This document shows positions 1 through 6,348 of a DNA stretch of 64,000 nucleotides, piece by piece. Under the pieces are notes generated by a model. It did no database searches and was not told where the DNA came from. It saw only the letters and a list, made by a program, of their open reading frames with translations. This DNA comes from JAEZKC01 sp046538945 (GTDB lineage: Bacteria > Fibrobacterota > Chitinivibrionia > Chitinivibrionales > Chitinispirillaceae). The position numbers and the translations under genes were made by a program. The stretch covers positions 1 to 64,000 of the forward strand of contig JBKHHW010000001.1 in assembly GCA_046538945.1 (NCBI GenBank), read 5' to 3'. Position 1 is the first letter of the stretch. Each line of letters begins with the position of its first letter.

Positions 1-234
1 GTACAATCCTCTCCGTTTGTGCTCATATATGCTGTTTCCCCGATTTGTGGCCACTAATTCAGTTGGAGTACCCGGCAAAGCCGGTCTTCATATACTATGG
101 AAGTGAATAAAAGGAGGATAGGCAAAAAGGGGGCCGAAAACGCAACTGAATCATGCCTTTTCTGGCCCGGTTATCATTGCACCCGATTTTCTGGTCGTAT
201 CAGGTTGCCAAAGAGTTTTGTGATTTTCTACACC

Positions 235-999
235 TCATAATCCCTCAAGATTTCTCTCCTCTTTCTGCTCCTGACGACGCGTCCAGGTCTCGGCCAGAAC
301 CGCCGCTTTGTGCTGAAGATCACCTTCGGGACCGTTGGGACGATTTCTTACATCCAGTATGGCCTGCTTGTCCCCGTAAAGGACCACCGTGTCACCCTGT
401 CTGATCTTCATCCTGCTCGTAGCATCCCCCATATAGAACCCCTCCTTGCGAAACACCCCCAGAACCATGATCCCCTCCTCCTGGAGCCCGAGAGTTTTGA
501 GAGGCTTGTCACTGAGCCAGCTATTGGTATTTACCCTAATCTCCGTAATTTCATATTCACCGCTTACTCTAAGAAGACGCGTGTAGTCATATTCTGTTAT
601 CCCGGTGAACCTTTTGAGAAAAATATCGACTACATAGGAAAACCATCTGTCGACAGTCTGACTGCTCACCAGAATCCAGATGATGACAATTCCACCGGAT
701 ATCAGTATGATTCCATACCAGAAGTTGAACGTGGCTCTTATCTGAATGAGTGAAGCGACCGCCGACACCAGCCCCACACTTCCAAGCAGCATGAGAACCA
801 TGATAACTCTGCGCCTCACCGGATGATTCACCACCGTTTCAGCCTCATTGGTGGTGAACCCCGCTCCCGTAAAAGCAGACCGGGCCTGGAACCGGGCGAC
901 TTCTCTGGGAAGTCCGGTATGAGTCAGGGCCACTGTGGCAACTTTATTTATCAGGATAGAAAGGATGACAATCACTATCAGTGAAATAAGTGGGATCAT
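235..999 (-). CDS. TrkA-C domain membrane protein (copy 1)
   Basis: A 254-residue membrane protein with an N-terminal hydrophobic helix, two further helices at about residues 65-115, and a cytoplasmic C-terminal RCK_C/TrkA-C domain (about 140-220) of the kind that gates potassium channels and other transporters. I start it at the internal ATG (999) because the product then aligns from its first residue with the neighbouring paralogue (MIPLIS against MVPLIS) and a GAGG lies upstream; an in-frame ATG at 1023 would add 8 residues. No pore or NAD-binding TrkA-N domain is present, so it is not a complete Trk system. The ligand is unknown. The tail is charged. Confidence 0.75.
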   Translation of the reverse strand: MIPLISLIVIVILSILINKVATVALTHTGLPREVARFQARSAFTGAGFTTNEAETVVNHPVRRRVIMVLMLLGSVGLVSAVASLIQIRATFNFWYGIILISGGIVIIWILVSSQTVDRWFSYVVDIFLKRFTGITEYDYTRLLRVSGEYEITEIRVNTNSWLSDKPLKTLGLQEEGIMVLGVFRKEGFYMGDATSRMKIRQGDTVVLYGDKQAILDVRNRPNGPEGDLQHKAAVLAETWTRRQEQKEERNLEGL

Positions 1000-1045
1000 A
1001 ACAGATATCTGCCTCTTGAACATTTTCAGTACTGCAAATCGAAAA

Positions 1046-1825
1046 CTAGTGTTTTTTTCTGCTTCTTACTTTTCTACTTCTGTCCTTGCGGATCTCCTTT
1101 TCCTGCCGCTTCTGCGCTTCTTCTGAAGCTTCACGATGAAGTCTGTCCCCTTCTTCACCTTCAGGACGATCCTTCACTTTCCAAAGAGAGGACCTGTACC
1201 CGTACAGTACCAGAATGTCTCCCTCTTCAACTCTGATACTGCTCCTGGGAGCGCCGATGTAGGCCCCCCGCTTCCGGTGAATCCCAAGTACCTCTATCCC
1301 CTCCTTGCGCAAAGCCAGCTCATTGAGAGTCTTTTTTATAAACCAGCTGTCCGGGCCCACTTTGATTTCAGTTATCTCATAGGTTCCGGTCACCCTGATC
1401 AGCCGGGTGAAATTATGGACATCCAGCGCCGTGATTCTGCGCAGAATGAGACTACTGAATTTGAACAGCCACCTGTCCAGCGTTCTGCTGCTGGCCAGAA
1501 TCGATACCAGCACTACACCAGTCACCAGAATGACAATCCCGAACGGGAAACCAATTGTTGCCTCAAGCCTGATGACCGAGGCGATCACGGAGATCAGCCC
1601 GATACTCCCCAGCAGCATGAGAGTCATTATGATTCTGCGACGTGCCGGATGGCGCATCATCTTTTCTGATTCTTCAGTGGTGAAACCCACTCCCGTAAAC
1701 GCGGACCGGGACTGAAAACGGGAAATGTCTTTGGGCAGTCCGGTCATGGTGAGTGCTACTGAAGCTACCCTGTTAACCAGAAGAGTGATGATTATTATCA
1801 GCAGTAATGATATTAACGGAACCAT
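1046..1825 (-). CDS. TrkA-C domain membrane protein (copy 2)
   Basis: A 259-residue paralogue of the protein just downstream, sharing the N-terminal helix, the SRFQSRSAFTGVGFTTEES-type segment, two central helices and the C-terminal TrkA-C fold, with a very basic tail rich in Arg and Lys. GAGGTG stands a few bases before the ATG. Only about 45 bases separate it from copy 1 (measured from that gene's chosen ATG), so the two are probably one transcript and arose by tandem duplication. The segment around the GxGFTT motif is shared strictly by both copies and may be functional. Role in ion or metabolite sensing at the membrane is inferred from the domain only. Confidence 0.75.
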   Translation of the reverse strand: MVPLISLLLIIIITLLVNRVASVALTMTGLPKDISRFQSRSAFTGVGFTTEESEKMMRHPARRRIIMTLMLLGSIGLISVIASVIRLEATIGFPFGIVILVTGVVLVSILASSRTLDRWLFKFSSLILRRITALDVHNFTRLIRVTGTYEITEIKVGPDSWFIKKTLNELALRKEGIEVLGIHRKRGAYIGAPRSSIRVEEGDILVLYGYRSSLWKVKDRPEGEEGDRLHREASEEAQKRQEKEIRKDRSRKVRSRKKH

Positions 1826-2030
1826 GTGTCACCTCGAAATCCTCCCAAACTCTTCAGAACGCCCGATATGTAACACAAGCAGTTCTGGTGCCGATCATGA
1901 TTTTTGCTCTCTGAATCCATCAAAAGATCTCACCTAACCGATACTGAAAATCCTATCACAAGGCGGGATATTCAGGGCGCTCCAGAAAGTATCTTATAAA
2001 ACGACTACACCTCCAACTGAAAAACAAAAG

Positions 2031-2663
2031 ATGTCTAAAGAAAAACGCCGCAAAAGCAAACAGAAGTACGAACTCGATATTGAAGCCCAGACCAAATTCA
2101 ACCTCCTGTACATAGCCCTGATGAGTTCCTCGGGCATCCTGGCCTCTGTGGCCTTTCTTGTGAATTCGATCCCGCTGCTCATCGGTTCCATGGTGGTCGC
2201 CCCGGTCATGCCTCCCCTGGTGCTCATTTCGATAGGAATGGCAAACGGCAACTACAGAAACATTCTGAAAGGATTGGCTCTGACCTTTTCGGGCCTGACC
2301 ATAGCTCTGGCGTTTTCAGTCGGGACCACCTGGCTTCTGAGCTTTACCGGTCTCAACCCCGCGAATCTCGATCTGCCCCCTATGCTCATCGAGCGGGTGA
2401 CTCCCGGATGGTACAGCCTGGTTGCGGCACTGGCCGCCGGCACGGCGGGAGCTCTGGCGGTATCGCACCAGAAGCAGGACACGCTTGTGGGAGCGGTCGC
2501 ATCCATTGCCCTTGTCCCCACAGTCGCGGGAACCGGCATCGCCATCCTTCTCACCGATTGGCAGAATGTACTGGGCGGGCTTGGCATGCTGGGAATAAAC
2601 GTGGGAGCGATCGTATTCATGGGTTGGCTGGTTTTCAATTTTTTCAGTGAAAGTGGGGAATGA
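2031..2663 (+). CDS. DUF389 family multi-pass membrane protein
   Basis: A 210-residue protein with a short basic N-terminus followed by about six hydrophobic segments. The run SSSGILASVAFLVNSIPLLIG followed by a Met/Pro-rich VVAPVMPP and a GALAVSHQ segment is typical of the DUF389 family (TIGR00341-like), whose biochemical role is not established. It is divergent from the TrkA-C pair across a 205-base gap. Its stop overlaps the next possible start (ATGA at 2660), so it may be co-transcribed with the acetyltransferase. It lacks the longer N-terminal soluble domain seen in some relatives. Confidence 0.8.
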   Translation: MSKEKRRKSKQKYELDIEAQTKFNLLYIALMSSSGILASVAFLVNSIPLLIGSMVVAPVMPPLVLISIGMANGNYRNILKGLALTFSGLTIALAFSVGTTWLLSFTGLNPANLDLPPMLIERVTPGWYSLVAALAAGTAGALAVSHQKQDTLVGAVASIALVPTVAGTGIAILLTDWQNVLGGLGMLGINVGAIVFMGWLVFNFFSESGE

Positions 2664-2701
2664 GATTCAAGGTTGAACATTCATTTCGGGACGATGCGGG
2701 G

Positions 2702-3187
2702 ATGGTTGAGATAAAGAAGGCCCAATTTTGTGATCTGGAAAGTATTCTCGAACTGCAGAAGCTATGTTACCATGAGAATGCAAAGAGGTATGGTGATATC
2801 AAGATACAGCCGCTGACGCAGACTCTGGAGGATATCAGAGAAGAGTTCCGGATGGGAACTATTCTGAAAGCAGTTGATAATGGAACGATCATTGGAAGCA
2901 TCAGGGGATATGTGGAAAACGGGACAGGCTGCATCTTCAAGGTGGTTGTCGCCCCGAACCACCAGAACAGAGGAATAGGAACCAGACTTATCACTGCGCT
3001 TGAAAAAGCCCTGGGCGACGTGAAAAGATTCGAACTGTTCACCGGATACAGAGACCATAAAAACCTTTACCTTTATCAGAAACTGGGCTACAGGAAATTC
3101 AAAGAAGAGAACGACGGGAAAATAGTGTTCATATATCTGGAAAAATGGAAAGGTGAAGTTAAAAGAAATGCTGAAAATATTTGTTGA
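2702..3187 (+). CDS. GNAT family N-acetyltransferase
   Basis: A 161-residue GNAT-fold protein. The acetyl-CoA binding motif A is visible as VVVAPNHQNRGIGTRLI (V-x-P-x-x-Q-x-x-G-I-G), followed by the family's typical late segment with LYQKLGYRKF. The ATG at 2702 puts the first beta strand (VEIKKA) at the start as usual; an ATG at 2660 overlapping the previous stop would add 14 residues with no family match. The acceptor substrate cannot be read from sequence. Its 3' end overlaps the start of the YaiI-like gene by 20 bases, implying coupled translation. Confidence 0.8.
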   Translation: MVEIKKAQFCDLESILELQKLCYHENAKRYGDIKIQPLTQTLEDIREEFRMGTILKAVDNGTIIGSIRGYVENGTGCIFKVVVAPNHQNRGIGTRLITALEKALGDVKRFELFTGYRDHKNLYLYQKLGYRKFKEENDGKIVFIYLEKWKGEVKRNAENIC

Positions 3188-3623
3188 TGCTGATGCATGC
3201 CCGGTCAAGGAGGAAGTATACCGGGTAGCGAAACGCTACGGTCTTGATGTGGTTTTGGTGTCCAATTCACGGATGAGGACACCCGATGAACCATGGATCA
3301 GACTCGTGGTAGTTAAGGATAACAAGCTGGATGCGGCGGATGACTGGATCGCTGAGCAGGCATCGGAAGGTGACATAGTCATTTCAGCAGATATCCCCCT
3401 CGCTTCCCGCTGCCTCAAGAAGGGAGCACTGGTACTGGGCTGCACAGGACGCGAATTCACAGATGACAGTATCGGAGGTGCACTTGCCACCCGGGAGCTG
3501 CTGCAGCAGTTCCGGGACAGTGGAGTAAACATGGGTGGCCCGGCACCATTCGAAAAAAAGGACCGGTCGCGTTTCCTTCAGAAACTGGATGAACTGGTGG
3601 TGAGGGTAAAGAAAAGCGGATAA
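3168..3623 (+). CDS. YaiI/YqxD family protein (UPF0178, DUF188)
   Basis: A 151-residue member of the UPF0178 (YaiI/YqxD) family, recognised from the opening IFVDADACPVK, the VSNSRMRTP and VVVKDNKLDAADDWI segments, ISADIPLASRCL, and the GGPAPF followed by DRSRFLQKLD near the end. The family has a NYN/PIN-like fold with conserved acidic residues, so a nuclease role has been suggested, but its function is not established. I prefer ATG 3168 (AGGTG 12 bases upstream); GTG 3153 is an alternative. It overlaps the acetyltransferase by 20 bases. Confidence 0.9.
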   Translation: MLKIFVDADACPVKEEVYRVAKRYGLDVVLVSNSRMRTPDEPWIRLVVVKDNKLDAADDWIAEQASEGDIVISADIPLASRCLKKGALVLGCTGREFTDDSIGGALATRELLQQFRDSGVNMGGPAPFEKKDRSRFLQKLDELVVRVKKSG

Positions 3624-3625
3624 TT

Positions 3626-3662
3626 GGATCAGCATATAAATCATCACTTCCGCTGCTGATCC
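3626..3662. terminator. Hairpin between convergent genes
   Basis: A 9-bp perfect inverted repeat (GGATCAGCA at 3626-3634, TGCTGATCC at 3654-3662) with a 19-base loop lies between the convergent YaiI-like gene and the barrel-like gene. It has no clear T run on either side, so it is a possible bidirectional transcription stop, not a certain one. Confidence 0.45.
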
Positions 3663-3736
3663 CGGGCAACCCCTTTACCCAAATAAACTATATCGAGCAC
3701 TGTTTTATCAGCTGGGAAAAAAGCTGGAACATTAGA

Positions 3737-4747
3737 TTAGTAATCGTAAGTGGTGGTAATTCCCCACTCGTCTTCACCGATGAAAAAATCTATCTGAAGC
3801 GGCTTCACATACACCCCGCCACCTCCGAAAAACAGATTGCGGTAGTCGAAATCCTTCACCAGATCAAGCGGGTTCTCAGGAGCGCGGGCGTAACCTAAAC
3901 GCAGGGAGTAAAGAGGCGTGATCCGCGCTTCCATACCTGTGCGGAATATGTATTTAGTACCGGTCTTTTTATCCAAAAGATTGGTCATCTCCAGATCCAA
4001 AGGAATGAGTACCCGGACATTATCCCCCGCAAAGGACATTGTATACAAACCACCCAGAATGACAGTGCGATGCCTTCCACCTACCCATCCATCACTTTTC
4101 CTGTCTTCCTCACCCTGCACCTTTTCCTCTTCCCAGAGATAGCCGGTCACGTTCCTTACTACAAGAGAAAAATCGAAATTGGGCATCACGTACGGCTGGT
4201 AAAACCCCAGATCAATCACAACACTTCTGCACTGCTCACTTCCGGACCGAACGTCTGCTGCTGTGTCATTACTCAATCCATTCCATCTGGATCCCTCGTA
4301 ACGAATGTTCATGCCGAAGTCAACCGGTCCCTGCTTGTCCACCTGTTCGAAGAGACGACCTGACATGTTGAACGTAAAGTCATGTACCGAACCTGGTTTA
4401 CCATTCAAATATCTGTAGTAAAAAGCCATTGCACCCTCTTCGTCCGCAAAGGCAAGCCCCATCGGCAACCCGATTTTTTCGAACACAGGATCACGCCCGT
4501 AGCCCAAAACCAGCGATCCCCTGTTCCCTTTAACCTCATACTTATAACTGAAAGGCAGCGCAGGATTCAATAATCCCTGCATTCCCCCCGCCGGAAGAGC
4601 CGTTCCCGCTCCAGCCAGCGACTGCGAGACCGTGCTGTAAAGAGAGGTTCTGGAAAAGAGGTGGGCAAGGGAATCCTGAGCCTCGGCGGCAAAGAAAAAC
4701 ATCATCACCCACAAAGCTGTCCCGAGCCGAAACAGCGCTTTATGCAT
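3737..4747 (-). CDS. Predicted secreted outer-membrane beta-barrel protein (PorV/PorQ-like)
   Basis: A 336-residue protein with a signal peptide (about 1-23, ending FFFAAEA) and then many alternating hydrophobic/polar strands and aromatic-ended segments such as LRLGYARAPENPLDL and GGGGVYVKPLQIDFFIG. The opening SLAGAGTALPAGG...NPAL pattern recalls PorV/PorQ/UPF0164-type barrels of the FCB group, in which such a motif marks the first strands. GGAGG is 4 bases before the ATG. Function is unknown; an envelope role is inferred. The larger protein at 17278-19653 has a comparable barrel-like part. Confidence 0.65.
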   Translation of the reverse strand: MHKALFRLGTALWVMMFFFAAEAQDSLAHLFSRTSLYSTVSQSLAGAGTALPAGGMQGLLNPALPFSYKYEVKGNRGSLVLGYGRDPVFEKIGLPMGLAFADEEGAMAFYYRYLNGKPGSVHDFTFNMSGRLFEQVDKQGPVDFGMNIRYEGSRWNGLSNDTAADVRSGSEQCRSVVIDLGFYQPYVMPNFDFSLVVRNVTGYLWEEEKVQGEEDRKSDGWVGGRHRTVILGGLYTMSFAGDNVRVLIPLDLEMTNLLDKKTGTKYIFRTGMEARITPLYSLRLGYARAPENPLDLVKDFDYRNLFFGGGGVYVKPLQIDFFIGEDEWGITTTYDY

Positions 4748-4835
4748 ATTTCCTCCGGCAGTGAAAAAAATCAGTCCTTATCATAAAAAAAATAGATCAT
4801 GTTCACCCCTACATACGAATACCTTATCTAAACAG

Positions 4836-4864
4836 TTGACAGTCAGAACGGAATCAGCTATATT
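4836..4864 (+). promoter_or_regulatory. Sigma-70 type promoter of the iron operon
   Basis: TTGACA (4836-4841), a 17-base spacer and TATATT (4859-4864) form a near-consensus housekeeping promoter, with transcription expected to begin near 4871. This rules out a start codon at the TTG of 4864, which is part of the -10 element, and supports the ATG at 4897 for the first fur gene. Confidence 0.8.
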
Positions 4865-4880
4865 TGAGACACAGTCTCAA
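4864..4880. promoter_or_regulatory. Palindromic operator, probable Fur-family box
   Basis: TTGAGAC-ACA-GTCTCAA is a perfect 7-bp inverted repeat that overlaps the end of the -10 element and the expected transcription start. It retains the TGA..A....T.TCA skeleton of Fur-type 7-1-7 sites. Bound protein would block RNA polymerase, so autorepression by the Fur-family gene that follows is the simplest reading. A 15/17 matching copy lies at 6384-6400. Confidence 0.7.
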
Positions 4881-4896
4881 TCACTACAGGCCGAAA

Positions 4897-5343
4897 ATGA
4901 TACAGCAAGAGAAAAAACAGCGGTTCAAAGAATACCTGCGGAGCAAGGGCCTCTCCTTCACTCCACAGCGCCGGTTCATTTTCGAGTACCTCAGCTGCAA
5001 CACCACGCATTTCGGTGCCGAGGAGCTCATCTCCTCGCTTAGAAAACTCCGCATCGATGTAAGCCGGGCCACTGTCTACAGAACGCTTGGGCATCTGGAG
5101 GAAGCCGGTTTCATCCGAAAAATCGAGCTGGATCAGGGACACACCCACTGGGAATTCGTCGATGGCTCTTCTCATCACGAACACCTGGTCTGCGAAAAAT
5201 GCGGAAGGATAGAGGAATTCACAGATCCGCAGCTGGAAGACAGGATCACATCCGTAGCAAAACAAAACAATTTCACAATGACACGCCACACGGTACAAAT
5301 TTTCGGGATTTGCGGAGGATGCAGTGAACACCAGAAAACATAA
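4897..5343 (+). CDS. Fur family metal-responsive repressor
   Basis: A 148-residue Fur/PerR/Zur-type regulator. The N-terminal winged helix carries LSFTPQRRFIFEYL and the recognition helix segment VSRATVYRTLGHLEEAG; the C-terminal dimer domain has the HHEHLVCEKCGRIEEF metal motif and a closing CGGC pair, so both structural-zinc Cys pairs are present. Start chosen at ATG 4897 because an upstream in-frame TTG lies inside the promoter. It is first in an operon with feoA/feoB, so iron is the likely co-repressor, but the sequence alone does not separate Fur from Zur or PerR. Its last 20 bases overlap the next gene. Confidence 0.9.
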   Translation: MIQQEKKQRFKEYLRSKGLSFTPQRRFIFEYLSCNTTHFGAEELISSLRKLRIDVSRATVYRTLGHLEEAGFIRKIELDQGHTHWEFVDGSSHHEHLVCEKCGRIEEFTDPQLEDRITSVAKQNNFTMTRHTVQIFGICGGCSEHQKT

Positions 5344-6007
5344 GCGCATACTCCAGGAGTGTGTCGGGCTGCTCGAAAAAAACGGCATCAGTGTTGATGA
5401 ACAATTTTCCAGGCTCATAGAGTTTTTTTTCAGCAGTGATCATCACGTTTCCAAAGATGATATGCGCCGGTTCATTAAGGACAACGGCATCGAGATACCT
5501 GAGATGGTCATTCAGAATGCACTTGTGCTGCTCAAGGAGTATGGATTTGCGGTGGAGAAGAGGTTCGGAGACGGTACTGTCCGTTATGAGCATCTTCACA
5601 TCGATGAACATCACGATCATTTCTATTGTATCAAATGCGGCAGGATTACCGAGTTTTTCTCACCTGAAATCGAAGACGCCCAGGTTAGGGAAGCGCGGGT
5701 CCGGGGGTTTCACATCTTCAGCCACAAGATGCAGATAAACGGCTTGTGCAGCAGATGTTTCGGTAAGACCCGCAGCGGCTGCATTCCGCTGGGAGCGGTT
5801 GAGAGCGGTGGACGTTTTAAGGTAAAGGAAATAAAGGAAAACAGCAACTGCTGCCGCAAGAGGATTTTTGATATGGGCATAGTTACCGGATTTGAAGGGA
5901 CGGTGCTGACCAACAATGCGGGACTGGTGGTGGTCACCTCAGGCGGCGGACGGATAGCTCTGGGCCGGGGAATGAGTCAGCAGATACTGGTCACGATTGA
6001 GAACTGA
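5324..6007 (+). CDS. Fur-like domain fused to FeoA domain
   Basis: A 227-residue fusion. Residues 1-145 follow the Fur layout: a helical N-terminal part, a YEHLHIDEHHDHFYCIKCGRI metal motif and a final CSRC pair. The DNA-reading part is degenerate: the TPQR and ATVYRTL motifs of the preceding repressor are replaced by unrelated residues. Residues about 153-227 are an FeoA/SH3-like domain with the typical R-x-x-DMGIVTG element. GTG start with GGAGG 6 bases upstream; it overlaps the preceding gene by 20 bases. DtxR-FeoA fusions are well known; a Fur-FeoA fusion is unusual. It may sense iron for FeoB or partner the full-length Fur. Confidence 0.8.
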   Translation: MNTRKHKRILQECVGLLEKNGISVDEQFSRLIEFFFSSDHHVSKDDMRRFIKDNGIEIPEMVIQNALVLLKEYGFAVEKRFGDGTVRYEHLHIDEHHDHFYCIKCGRITEFFSPEIEDAQVREARVRGFHIFSHKMQINGLCSRCFGKTRSGCIPLGAVESGGRFKVKEIKENSNCCRKRIFDMGIVTGFEGTVLTNNAGLVVVTSGGGRIALGRGMSQQILVTIEN

Positions 6008-6081
6008 GGGTTGGCAGAGGTTCAACATTCAGGAATAGAGATCAGGACAGGTGTTAATCTACAGATAAATTAGGATGAGAT

Positions 6082-6348
6082 ATGAAAAATCTTAGCGAGT
6101 GCAGAGAGGGAGATTCGGTCAGAATCGTTTCCGTTAAAGGTCAGGGGGGCGTGCGCCGACGCCTGCTCGATATGGGATTCATGAGAGGCACCCCGCTCAC
6201 GATCGTGAGATATGCTCCGCTCAGAGATCCCATAGAGGTTTGCATCCGTGATAACCGCATAAGCCTTAGGGTAAAGGAAGCGCAAATTATAGAAATCGAA
6301 ATGACCGGAGAATCAAACGGCAACTCGAGCTGCATGGAGGATAAGTGA
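6082..6348 (+). CDS. feoA: FeoA family protein
   Basis: An 88-residue cytoplasmic SH3-like protein that assists the FeoB ferrous iron transporter. The core GGVRRRLLDMGFMRGTPL and the closing LRVKEAQIIEIE strand are typical FeoA features. AGGATGAG precedes the ATG. Its TGA overlaps the GTG of feoB (GTGA), so the two are translationally coupled. It is a second FeoA domain in this operon, after the one fused to the Fur-like protein. Confidence 0.92.
   Translation: MKNLSECREGDSVRIVSVKGQGGVRRRLLDMGFMRGTPLTIVRYAPLRDPIEVCIRDNRISLRVKEAQIIEIEMTGESNGNSSCMEDK

Noticed and set aside
310..1715. Plus-strand open frames opposite the TrkA-C genes
   Set aside because: They have no ribosome sites or recognisable domains and mirror the real minus-strand genes.
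4864..4896. TTG start giving the first Fur protein 11 more residues
   Set aside because: The TTG is part of the -10 element and operator, so it would lie upstream of or at the transcription start.
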